From assembly GCA_027943335.1 (NCBI GenBank), contig BSBK01003256.1:1691001-1755000 (forward strand): a DNA stretch of 64,000 bases, read 5' to 3'. The stretch comes from Chamaecyparis obtusa. Its lineage: Eukaryota; Streptophyta; Pinopsida; Cupressales; Cupressaceae. Made by a program: the position numbers and the translations under genes. Below the pieces are notes generated by a model. That model saw only the letters and a program-made list of their open reading frames with translations, had not been told where the DNA came from and did no database searches. Shown one piece after another: positions 47,703 through 58,343 of the stretch (positions are counted from its first letter, which is position 1; every line of letters starts with the position of its first letter).

Positions 47703-48992
47703 ATGGATATGGATCAACTTCAAAAGAATCTTGAAGAAGCTCTTGAATAGATTGATATGCTTACTGATGAAAGAAACTCCTTAAGAAGAAAATATGAAGA
47801 TGCAAAGAATGCTATTGACAAATTAAAAGGTAAAATTGAAGATCTAAAATCTGAAAAGAAATCTGATATGCTTGTTGAAAATTGTGATGAATTAGAAAAA
47901 GAAAATGAGATCCTTAAGCATGAGTTGAAGATAGTAAATCTAAAGCTTAGTATGAAAGATGGAAATTTGAGATCTGATAATGAAAAATTGAAAATTGAGA
48001 ATGAAGATCTGAGGTCAACACTTGAAAAGGAAACATCTGAATCTGAAAAAGTAAAAATGCAGTATGTGGAACTTGAGAAGTATAATAAAATTGTGAAAGG
48101 TGAACTAACTCAATCTAAACAACAACTTGAAAGGCTATATTCAAAAAGTGATAAGACTGAAAAAAAAATTTCTTTTGAAGAACCATTCTTTGATAGGACT
48201 GGATTTGGATATAGTATGTTTAAAAAAGACCATGAAAGTAAGAAGCCAGATCTGAAGACATCTGAAAGTGTGGAGGAAATAAAGCTAGATGAGAACACAT
48301 TGGAAGATCCACCTAAAGAAGAACCACCTAGAGAGAAAGAAGAATCAAAGCAAGAAGAATCAAAATAGGAAGAATCATCTAAAGGTATGCAAAGAGAATT
48401 CAAAGGTAGATGTTTTGCTTGTAATACTATTGGGCACATGAAGAGAGATTGCACAGGTAAGAAATTTAAACCTTTTAATGGACATTGTTATAATTGTCAT
48501 AGTTTTGGACATAGAGCTAATGAATGTAGAAGACCTAAAGTAATTTTGAATAATTAAGATAGAATGATTGGGAATACTAACAATGCAGATAAGAAATCTA
48601 TTGAAGAAATGAATCAAACAAAAATAGTAGTATGTTTTAGATGCAACAAAGTAGGACATATTGCTAGAAATTGCAGGTCATAGATTAACCAGCAAGGACA
48701 GAGATTTGGAAACAATGGAATCATTTGTTAGATATGCAACAAGTTTGGACACTCAGCAAGACTTTGCAGAATGAACAATGGAGGTTATCATCATAACCCT
48801 AACCCTAGGAACAATGCAAGAAGGAATGAAAATGTAGGAAACACAAAGAAAGGTTGTTGTAGCAATAAAGATGAAGTAAAATTTGACAAAGGCACAGATC
48901 AAGGAGGTATAGTCAACACTAAAAGTAGTCAGGAAGGTAATGTAACTGATGGTAAGGATGAATCTTTACCTGACCCTTCTTTAAGTACTTAA
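47703..48992 (+). pseudogene. Element C ORF1: coiled coil plus four CCHC zinc knuckles (gag-like)
   Basis: ATG at 47703 opens 429 codons ending with TAA 48990-48992. Residues 1-150 are a charged, heptad-like coiled coil (for example NDELEKENEILK-type repeats). A Pro/Glu-rich stretch (about 190-220) is followed by four C-x2-C-x4-H-x4-C knuckles: CFACNTIGHMKRDC, CYNCHSFGHRANEC, CFRCNKVGHIARNC, and a fourth (ICNKFGHSARLC) whose first Cys precedes a TAG. The capsid-type domain expected at the N-terminus of copia Gag is absent. FFDRTGFGYSMF resembles the segment before the knuckles in Sirevirus-type Gag. Five stops (47748, 48366, 48555, about 48681 and 48729; four TAG, one TAA) break it, without an obvious frameshift. 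A nucleic-acid-binding packaging role is likely. Confidence 0.82.
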
Positions 48993-49417
48993 ATTATGTA
49001 AGTTTCTGTAGTTTAGGACTTAGGATTAGTGTAGATTAGGAATTTGAATGAGTTAAATTTTGCGCAGTTAGATATAGGTTTATTATGTTGTACTAATGCT
49101 ATGGTTAAGTGTGCAAAGAAAATATTATGTTTTGCGAGGTCGTAAAAAGTTTTATGGTTGGAGGTTTGCAAAATCAGCTTTTTGAAGTTTTAGCGGCAAA
49201 ATGAATGAATGCGATGTCAGATCAAGTTAATGTGAAGTGTTATAAGGTTGAAATTGAAGTTATTACAATTACAAAGTGATTGAAAAGAGATTTGAAAGAA
49301 GAAAAGTGAGTTAAGGATGATTTGAAGAAGTTTGGAAGCAGTTTGCAGCGATGATCATACTGAAACCCTAGATTTGCAAAGTTGAGGTATTTTTTTGATC
49401 TTTAATTAGTTGATAAG
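48993..49417 (+). other. Gap between ORF1 and ORF2 of C, with splice-site-like ends
   Basis: No protein-like frame. Six bases after the ORF1 stop lies GTAAGT (48998-49003), a consensus 5' splice site. The gap ends in TATTTTTTTGATC followed by TTTAATTAG (to 49409), a good match to a 3' splice site, eight bases before the ORF2 start. Removing this stretch would give a transcript with ORF2 nearer its 5' part only if an upstream donor were used; the site is a candidate, not proven. Confidence 0.4.
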
Positions 49418-49448
49418 ATGGATGTTTATATGGTTCATAATGTTAAGG
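49418..49448 (+). pseudogene. Element C ORF2, first ten codons
   Basis: ATG 49418 starts MDVYMVHNVK, cut within the eleventh codon by solo LTR F. With F and one copy of TAAGG discounted the frame continues directly at 53944 (DKNRPKIKKEP). The ATG at 53901, thirteen codons within F plus TAAGG, is not the true start. Confidence 0.8.
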
Positions 49449-52400
49449 TGTAATACCCCTCTAACCCTAATATAAGTTTTGTGTTTCTGAAAGAATTAAG
49501 ATCTTTCGATGTTTTCTTACAGCTTAAGTTGTACATGATACTTGTTTGATCTATTCCTATAGTTTGTTTATAATAATTTCATAAGCTAGTACTCAAGGAT
49601 TCTAATATCAGACATATTGTCTAAAGGTATCATTTTTGTATGTATTTATCTTTGTGTATGTATTGAGTACCTTCAAGACCTTTATGAATATAGTTAGGAT
49701 GTTATATGATATGTACTTGATAGATATATATAAGTGATTATTTATATTTTCTTCTATTAAGGTTACTTTGGGTGAATCTTGTATCTCACTTGATGATTTG
49801 ATTATGTTGATTTATTATTCGTATTGATAAGAGACTAACACAATGCTTGAGATTCTAACCTTCGTTATGATGATGCTACATGCTTTGAGTGTATATATAC
49901 ACATGATGTGTTTTCATGATTCAGGAAGAAGTCGTAGTTACTCACATCGCTGAGGTCCACATGATGTATCGATCCCGGTCATCTGTCTGCAATGTTTTCT
50001 TTTATATGTATATCCGTGCATATGTATTTCTTCTTTGTGATGTAGGCTTGCAGGTACCGGGCATCAACTTCACCTGGCTTCACAGGTCTGAGCATGCCCT
50101 CAAATCCTCGATGGTTGTTGTTATGGAGATAGTACTAAGGCCCCTACATGAGTCTTCCTTTGTCATTATTCCAATTTGGGAATATTAGGGTTCCTTCTTT
50201 GTCAGTCAACCTTTGGGTCAAAAACCCATATCCAACATACCCGGTTGGGCATGGTTGTAGTTAGTGCCTTGTGGCCACTTGAATTCATTTGGTTGTATGA
50301 TTTGTTTACTCATTTTATTTATTTCTCCTTCTTGGTATGATTTTTAGTTAATCTTTCTATGTTGTGTTTCAGGAGTTTGGCTTGACTTTCCTTGTTGACT
50401 TTGGTTGACCTTGTTTGATCTTATAGTTTTCTCGATATGTTTCATAGATGATTTGTATGGCCTCTTTGGATAATTAGATTTATTTTGAGGCATGTGATTT
50501 TATTCTACCTCAATGATTATATCCTATAGTAATTATAAATAGGTAATAATATTGTGATCTATTACTTCATAATCTTATAGATTATAGTGTTTGGTATTTG
50601 GCATGTATATATATATATATTTATATATATATATAAATATATATATGGGTGCACACATATATGTATTTATATATATATAATTTATATGTGATTATATGTT
50701 AATTATTGTAGATATTGTTGATGGTGTATATTTTGGGATTGATGTAAAGTATAATATTATTAATAATTAAATATTAAATAATGCGAGGTATATTATTCTC
50801 AATTGTTAATTATTAATAATGAGGATAGGTTATATATACAGATATTGATGTAATTAATGATGGCATATGCATATATGTTAGGATAATATTACATTAGTGT
50901 ATGAATGAATACAAATAATCTTTTATTGTATATTTGAGTAATATAGTTGTATGATATTAAGTTATTTTATAATACCCTTTAGTTAAGAGTTAGTTGGGAG
51001 TTGGTTACTTTTCCTCTCAACCTTTGGAAATATATTTATATGCACTACTTTCTCATTTGAAGGGAGGGGGATTTTGGGGCTGAAGCATTTAGGAGAGAAT
51101 GGCCTTACTTTTCATGGATATTTTGGAGAGAAAACTTGGAGATGTGAGGGAGAGTTTGTAAGCATATGTCTTTAAGAATTTTTGGTTATCTTTGCTTTTG
51201 GGAGAGAAACATTTTTGTGAGAATTTCAGTAGTTGAGAGAGGGATTCTTTGCTGTGGAATTATTTCTTTCTTTCATGGAGATTTTTGAAAGTGGATAGGG
51301 TTTGAAGGATGCATCTCAAGTTTGGATTTGTCTTCTCTTTTGTTTCCTTCCTTCTTCGATTCAACCTTCGTAGGACATGAGGTATGGATTGAATATTTTA
51401 GTTACTTTATGTCTTTGATAGATTATGGATCTATTTATATATTATCATTATTTATTATATCTGTACTTTTCATTTCTATGGTTATTTTAAAGTTTTGAGT
51501 TTTTATTTGTAAGAATTGGCATGTGTTTTCCTAGGGTTTTTAGCAACCCATTTTTGGAGATCTATTATTATAATAATATAAATTGCATCTAGGGTTTTAC
51601 TAAATTGATTTTATAGAAGTAAAATTCACAGATCTAAAATGGGTATCTCTCTGATTTTATTTTTAGGGTCGAATTAATGCCTTATTTTTGACATTTTGGC
51701 AGACTATGTCTGTCCATTCTTGATTCCAAATTTTCTGTCAAATGTATTCGTATGCTACAGGCTGATATGATCATATAAAAGTTTTAATTTGATATCAGAG
51801 ATTCTATTAAGTCTTATATTTCATTTCCAATTGGTTTGGTGAATTTTAATTATGTTTTGTGAAAATTACAATCGTTTTAGTGAAGGTAGGTCTGAACCCT
51901 AACCAGAATTTTCTGTTTTAAACCAGAAGTCATAACTTTCTTTCACACCATTGGATCTTCCTAAAAATAAAATTGAGAGTCCATAATTATGTTATCTAAA
52001 TCTTCATTGAAGAGATTTCCTTTATTATTTTTTTTGTGGAAGATATGGATGACTGTTCTATGATGACTATTCTTTGCATTTAATCCTTGCTTGAAATAAT
52101 TCAGTTTAAGAACATCATTAAGTTTTAAGGTTTCGTATGGTTACCAAAGGATATTAGAATTTTTTTTTGGTTAATTGGATCTATGTATACTCTAAATATG
52201 TTTATAATACCACTTGGATGTCTTCTTATATGTTTGGAACATTCTGAATGCCATATTGGGTTTAGGGTTGTCAAGTAGACTAGGGACAACATATGTTTTC
52301 CTAAACTCAATCAAATGTTGTTATGGAATTGATATGAATTCTTGATGATGAATCTATTATGTTCTTATGATTTTTATATGTATGTTAGGGAACCTAAGTA

Positions 52401-53938
52401 CACTAGGTGAGTGGCTCATAGTGAGGGGCTGGGGCCCTAAGTGGCTAGTACCAGGATAACCTACTATGAGTTATTTAATCAAGCGATAACCTAAATAAAT
52501 GAATTGGGAATGGGAGATTATTGGAATGGAAAATTAAACACTAATCAAGATTAATTGTGCCTCGCCCATGCCTTTAGTGCTATTAAAGATTAAGGATGGG
52601 AGTGGGAGAAGGTACCTATGCGTAGGTATGACTAAATGACCTTGTCTGTACAAGAGGCATTCTGTTCCGCATGTGCCTACTTGGGGGCCAGGGCCAAGAG
52701 TGTCTAATACCAGGACAACCCAAGGGGTGAGGGCTATGCGATGACACTCACCTAGCTTGTAGCTTAGAGTCTCTACCAAATTTGATCATGCCTCTAGTAG
52801 TCCTTGTGGTCTTCTTGTCTTTTCTTTTGTGTTGTGACTTTGGGGGAAATTTCATCACCACCTTAGGAATTTCCTAGTTGTTACCTCTTGTATGGGCCTT
52901 TGGTTCTATCTCCTAGCTCGGGGGAGTGGGCCTATTGGTTCCATGTGGTTGGGTGGTTAATATTTATATTGAGGTATTGATCGTGATTCTTTGGATGATC
53001 CTAGCACATATTCCTTTCCAGATCTGCAGTTGAAGATTTCTTATTGGATATTTTAATATGTTGAGATGTACTTATGTATTTGTATTCATGTAATTTTTAA
53101 TCTCCTAAAAGGATTCTTGTAGTATTGATGTAATCTCAATTCAAAGCAATGCATAAGGGAATGGGTAGTTCTAGGTAAAAGAAAGGGAAAAGAATGTGGA
53201 ATATTGGACATGTTACTAGCATTAAAAGAAAGTGTTTATGTTATTTCTCCTATCCTCTTATGTTATCCATATGTAAAGGAAATAATCTTAAATATAGTTA
53301 TATATAATGATGTATCACAACAATAATGTATTCTCTCTTGATGAAAAGATCTAAGGAAATTATTGAGAAATGATAGATTAGTGATTGGAATTATTAAGAA
53401 TGAATGGTTATGAAACAATGCAATAAAATAGTAACTTGATTATAATGTTAATACTTGGTTCATGTTAATGAAGTAGCTAGGATAATGCCTACCTTAATGA
53501 ATATTAATCTCTTACCTAAATTATTAGAGAAAAGTGATATAAAGGTTTGTAGATGTAGATGAAATCAATATGAATTTATGGAATGAGTTGATAAAAGGAA
53601 TAATGATGTTGGATGATTAACCTATGTTTAATAAAAGAAATAAGTTAGGGACATTTAACTTGATGTGTTAAAATGAACGTAGATCAATTAAGCTCATGAT
53701 TCGATGGATATCTTATGCATGTAAATGGTTTATACGATGTTGCTTTAGTAGCGACGTTAGGGAACCCTTGAGGACTTAAGTTGTATAAATCCTACATCCA
53801 AGTAGTAGAGAATTATTTCTTCTTTTAGAAATATGAAATGTGATGATGAATATTATTCTAGTTAAAAAAAAAAATTACTACTTGCATTTTATAGAGGTTT
53901 ATGTCTTGTCCTCTTGGGTTGCCTGGCGGGGCGTTACA
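49449..53938 (+). repeat. Solo LTR F, 4.5 kb, gypsy (del/Tekay-like)
   Basis: Starts TGTAATACCCCTCTAACC and ends GGCGGGGCGTTACA. TAAGG is at 49444-49448 and again at 53939-53943. I see no terminal direct repeat, primer site, polypurine tract or protein motif inside, so it is best read as one very long LTR left by recombination. TGTAATACCC starts and GGCGTTACA-type ends are usual for long-LTR chromoviruses of the del/Tekay group. It contains an AT dinucleotide-rich stretch (about 50607-50700) and a motif occurring twice (about 52425 and 52685). Small frames in it, such as 49916-50188 and 52534-52779, are unsupported. Confidence 0.82.
50607..50700. repeat. AT-rich dinucleotide tract in F
   Basis: Runs of TA repeats, interrupted by ATTTATAT and by a short GGGTGCACACA. 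Confidence 0.85.
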
Positions 53939-53943
53939 TAAGG

Positions 53944-56900
53944 ATAAGAATAGACCAAAGATTAAGAAAGAACCAGTAGAACCAACTAAAATTAATGATA
54001 GTCTAGCATTATCATCTATACCAGATGGAGTATTGCACATTGAGAATGTTAAAGGATATTTAGGTTGTAAGTTTGAAACTTTGGGAGATGCAGATTTTAG
54101 TGATGATTACAGGAAATTGTACAATCAAGACATGTCAGTTAAACCAACTTATGAGCACCTAGAGAACAATGAAATTATCAAATATTCCATGAAGTATGAA
54201 TTCAATGATGAGGAATGTACCAAGATCATTTTAAGTAGAATCCACAATGGGAAATTCTGGATGGAGGATAGAGTTATTGATATAACTGCCGACCTAATTC
54301 ATGAAGTTACTAGATTATCAAAAGTTGGAGAGATTCCATTGAATGAAAAGAACATGAGGAAGATTTTTTTAGATAACACTGGATCTAGTTATAATGGTAG
54401 AGGAATTGTGATAAGTAAGATTAAGCAAGATGATGTTAGGTACCTTTGCAAGATCCTAACAACTAAATTCTGTGGTAGTTCAAGGGAAGATGGCATGGCT
54501 GCAGGAATGATTCATGTAGCTTATCTTATGTGTATTGAGAAGAAACCAGTAGACCTATGTGAAATTTTGAAAATTTAGTTATTTGAGAACTTAGAAAAGA
54601 TTAAGAAGGCTAAGTACACACAGTTTAGGTTTTCATCTCTGATAACCTATATGTTTTTCCATATTTTGAGAAGATTTCCTTACACAGTTGATTGGAGTGA
54701 CAATGTGAACACAATGGAAAGAATAAACTCAGTCTACATGAAGCATCTTTTTGATAAAGTTAATGACAGTGTGAAGCTTGTATTGAAGACTTTTCAGAAT
54801 ATTGTTAAGAACAAATCAAGGATTCCTCAATCCTTGGTTGAAAAGCATAAAGATGAAATTTGTTTTATGGTTGACACTGATTTCACCTACATTGAAGTAG
54901 TTGAGCCTAGAATGGAATTCATAGACCCTCTTGGCTATGAAATATCTGAAGCAGAAATAGTAGGATATGTGAATAGATTGTTAAAGTGTGAGCTCAATGG
55001 TCATGCAAATAGGTTTGGAACCTATGAAGAGAATTTCAACTCTGCAACAAGTTTGAGAGAAAAGAAGCAATCTAGTAAGAGATTTGAATCTACTATGAAG
55101 AAAATATTGAAAGAATCTGGTATGTCAAATCATGAGTTTGGCATAGCTAAGAAGACTGTAGAATCCTTGAAGCAAAGTGAAAATCTTGTAATTTCACCTG
55201 AGACATCAAGTGCAGATCCTGTTGATCCTATTGTAGTAAAGGTAAAAGTTGAAGTACCTGAAAAAGATGGAGATAAATCTTTTTCTCCTATTCCTAGCAA
55301 AAGAGTAAAAGTGAGTGCAACAGGACCCGATAAGAGATAGAAAGTGGTTGTACCACCTATACCTAGAAATGTAGCAGTAATTAAAGATGATGATGTAGTT
55401 TCAATCAAGAAGAAAACTTGGAAACCAAGAATTGAAAGAGTTAATGAAGATATATTGAAGCATGGAGACTTCACTAAGCTGAATAAATTCTATGATCTAT
55501 ATGGATCATTTGATAGATTGAACATTGAAAATGCAATGATTACACACATGATTGTGGTAGATAAGAAACTTAGCACTATTCATGGTAAGATCCCAGAAGA
55601 TTTGTATAACAGACTTGTGAATAGAAAATAGAGAGCACAAGAAGAGGACATAAAGATGAGAGAACATGTAATCAGACAGTTCTGTGAAGTTAAGGATGAA
55701 GATCATTTGAAGAGATTCTTGAAGTCTCTTGGAACTTTATTGAGAACTAAGAGAAGAATAATCCTTATAATGGGAGGCAAAAAGGAGGAAGTATAGAAAG
55801 AGACAGAGCAAGCAGTAATGCAAGCTCTTGTAGATATAGTTGCAGAAAAGCATGTTGAATCAGACCCTCAGCAGAAGCAATCAGAGGAACTGCATACAGA
55901 GGAAGTTGGTATTGAAAAGTTCCATCTTCTTCGCATATCAATATTGGCAAAGAATCAATGGATATTGAAGGCACCAAAGTGACTCTAGAATCAAATGATG
56001 TAGTATTTCATGATCTAGGAAACATTGTTGACAATTTGACTTTGGGAGAGCAAGAAAAGGTCATAGAATCAAAGAAGTATATAGAGGCAGAGGAAGCACC
56101 AACTGTATCAGAATCAGTTCCAGTAGAGCAGTTAGTTAAAGGAAAAAAAATTTCAATAGAGGCCACTACCTCTAGTGCACCTTCTATACCAATTAAAGAC
56201 ATTAGTGCACCTGACAGTAAGAAGAGGCATATTGGTTCAATGTTTGAAGACCTTGGAAAAGAAGTTGAAGATGATGATCAGCTTGAGTTCATCACATCTT
56301 AGAATAAAATTATTGGAAAGAATAAGAAGGTGAAAGACCTTGAAGGCAAAGTTAGAGTTTTGACAGAGAAACTTGAGAGTGTGATCAGCACTAAGGTATC
56401 TGAATCAGATCCATTTGAGAAAGCTCACTCAGTAATGAATTATTTTGACTTTGAATTTTCTAACTTGAATAATATTGCTAGAATAAAAGCTCAGGAAGAC
56501 TTTGAAGCAGAAATGCAACAAACTTTAAGTGTAAATATTCGAAATGATATTGGTATTTCAGATGTATGCATAAAGAATTTGAGGAGACATTTTGAGATAG
56601 GAAAGAATTTGTACATACAATGCACTAAATTAGAAATCCTAATAGTTGAAGAGGATAAGAAGATCAGATAGAAGTTAGATGCTATTACAGTTGAGACAAA
56701 CACCTTGACAAGCCCTAATGTCAAGATAAGTTTTGTAGAGAAGAACATAAGGAAATTGAAAGATGAAATCAGAATGTTAGCAGAGGAGAAGAACAGAAAG
56801 ATGATCAGGGTTAACATCTTGAGAGAGCATGTCTTAATCAAGATATCAATTTTTGAAGATCAAATTGAGCAGTGTCTTTCAACAAAGACATCATTTCAGA

Positions 56901-57061
56901 AGTTTAGCTTCAATTCCCTGCAACCTTGTTAGACAGCAGCATACGGATTGAGTACTCTACTCAATGTTGTTGAATCCATCAGGAAGGTATGGGAGAAAGA
57001 TTTTGAATCTTGGAAGTTAGAGTTTGGTGATTGTGTTGCAAGCCTACTAGCTTTGCAATAA
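53944..57061 (+). pseudogene. Element C ORF2, main part: protein family shared with gene G
   Basis: About 1040 further codons, ending TAA 57059-57061. The N-terminal basic stretch is followed by a folded-looking domain (residues about 35-220): GVLHIENVKGYLGCKFE, IILSRIHNGKFWMED, ITADLIHEVTRLSKVGEIP, FLDNTGSSYNGRG and MIHVAYLMCIEKKPVDLCEIL. All have counterparts in gene G. A second helical segment (about 240-350) is followed by acidic and Lys-rich linkers, a VNEDILKHGDFTKLNKFYDL block also found in G, and C-terminal coiled coils. Seven TAG stops (54576, 55338, 55629, 55794, 56300, 56669, 56930), each where Gln fits, and one frameshift near 55920 break it. I do not recognise a known enzyme or envelope motif; no signal peptide or membrane span is apparent. 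Function unknown. Confidence 0.75.
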
Positions 57062-57318
57062 CTGATAATAAGGTATAAAGTTTTTGAAATTTTTGTACAC
57101 CCTATCTTTGTCATTGTTGTCAAAGGGGGAGAGATAGCAAAAAATTGAATATATGTTGAGGAAGGATACTCATAGGGGGAGCTATTCTATGGAGTATGAT
57201 ATTGTATACATATTGTATAAATTTTGGTCACAATTTTGTATAACTATTTTTTTTTAAGTTTTGTTTGCACACTTAGCCAATTTTCCCATATGTTGCCACC
57301 AATGACAAAGGGGGAGAT
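57062..57318 (+). promoter_or_regulatory. Three polypurine-tract-like sites before the 3' LTR of C
   Basis: Purine runs CAAAGGGGGAGAGAT (about 57123), ATAGGGGGAGCT (about 57172) and CAAAGGGGGAGAT (57306-57318). The last touches the LTR and is the likely plus-strand primer. Repeated polypurine tracts upstream of the 3' LTR are a reported trait of Sireviruses. Confidence 0.75.
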
Positions 57319-58338
57319 TGTTGGAAATTTGGCTAATGTGGATGCATAGAAGTTGTCATTATGGCAACATATGATCTCTATTGAGAGCGAAGAATCTAGA
57401 ATGCAAGTATGGCAAGTTGAAGGAAGAAATTGTCTAAGTATGGATACAGTGATCCTGACAGAGCACCCGATGAAGATTTAGTTGGCGACATCCACTGGAG
57501 AAATATTTTTGTTTGTGCAGTTAACTAAAGCTTCTATAGAGTATGAGGATACCCCATCTCATTGTGCATAAAGTTTGGAGCAATACGGACAAAGTTATTC
57601 AAAGTTTACCGAAGATAGTTTTTGCAGACATAACAGTTTTGGAGACAATATTAGCGAAAGTGTTAAGGGATTATTTTTGCTTGTCAAAATAATGACTTAA
57701 CATTATGAAGGGATGACATCCTAGATGTTTACTCTTGGATAAAGATTTTGGAAGCTGACCATGTAAAGTTATTAGCTTTAATAACTCATATATTAGGCAT
57801 ACTTGAAATGTAATGAAATACAAGTGAAGTGATATGTAAAAAGAAAGAAAAGATAACTTGCGATAGTTGTTTATTGTGATAGCAGCAAAGGCTATTGATA
57901 CAAAGTTGTAAGAAGTACCATATTACAATCAGAAACATTTTTGTATTACTTGTTTGGGCAGTGAGCTCAGCTGGTGATCAGGTTTTGTAATCTAACTCCT
58001 AACAGGGTTAAGGCTTCTAACAAGGCCTAAAGTCCTTTAACCAGGATAGATCTACTATATATTGTAAATTGACTCCTAACAGGGTCCAATATCCCTAACA
58101 GGATACTTTTGATTAGTGATCTTTGTGGGTACCATCCCCACCAGGGTTTTCCCTTGGCCAGGGTTTCCTCGAGAACATATGATGTGTTATGAGTTCTTTC
58201 TATTTATTGCTATGTTTGTTAATCAGCTTGATAATCTTTGTATGCACTAAAGTAATCTGTTATATCCATCAGTGGGCAAAAGAAAAAGTTTGTGAAATAT
58301 TGATTCACCCCCCCTCTCAGTATTTCCTATTTCTAACA
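57319..58338 (+). repeat. 3' LTR of element C
   Basis: Starts TGTTGGAAATTTGGC and ends TATTTCTAACA, followed by ACTTG. It differs from the 5' LTR at about 40 of 1020 positions by rough eye count. Confidence 0.95.
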
Positions 58339-58343
58339 ACTTG

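Larger units (their letters stand above)
46611..58338 (+). mobile_element. Element C: non-autonomous LTR element with gag-like ORF and ORF2, no pol
   Basis: Bounded by ACTTG at 46606-46610 and 58339-58343, inside the 3' LTR of B. Order: 5' LTR (46611-47631), primer site, ORF1 (47703-48992), a short noncoding gap, ORF2 (49418-49448 and 53944-57061, split by solo LTR F), polypurine tracts, 3' LTR (57319-58338). Without F it is about 7.2 kb. I find no protease, integrase, reverse transcriptase or RNase H motif anywhere in it, so it would need enzymes from another element. The ORF1 zinc knuckles, initiator-Met primer site and repeated polypurine tracts suggest derivation from a Sirevirus-like copia element. 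The LTRs differ at roughly 4 percent of positions by eye. Confidence 0.9.

Noticed and set aside
53901..53943. ATG at 53901 as the start of ORF2
   Set aside because: These codons lie in the end of solo LTR F and its target duplication. The undisturbed frame starts at 49418.
41645..57061. TAG read as Gln (alternative code or suppression) to explain intact frames
   Set aside because: Plant nuclear genes use TAG as stop. TAA, TGA and frameshifts also occur, and the same deamination pattern gives missense changes at zinc and catalytic residues, so decay explains it better.
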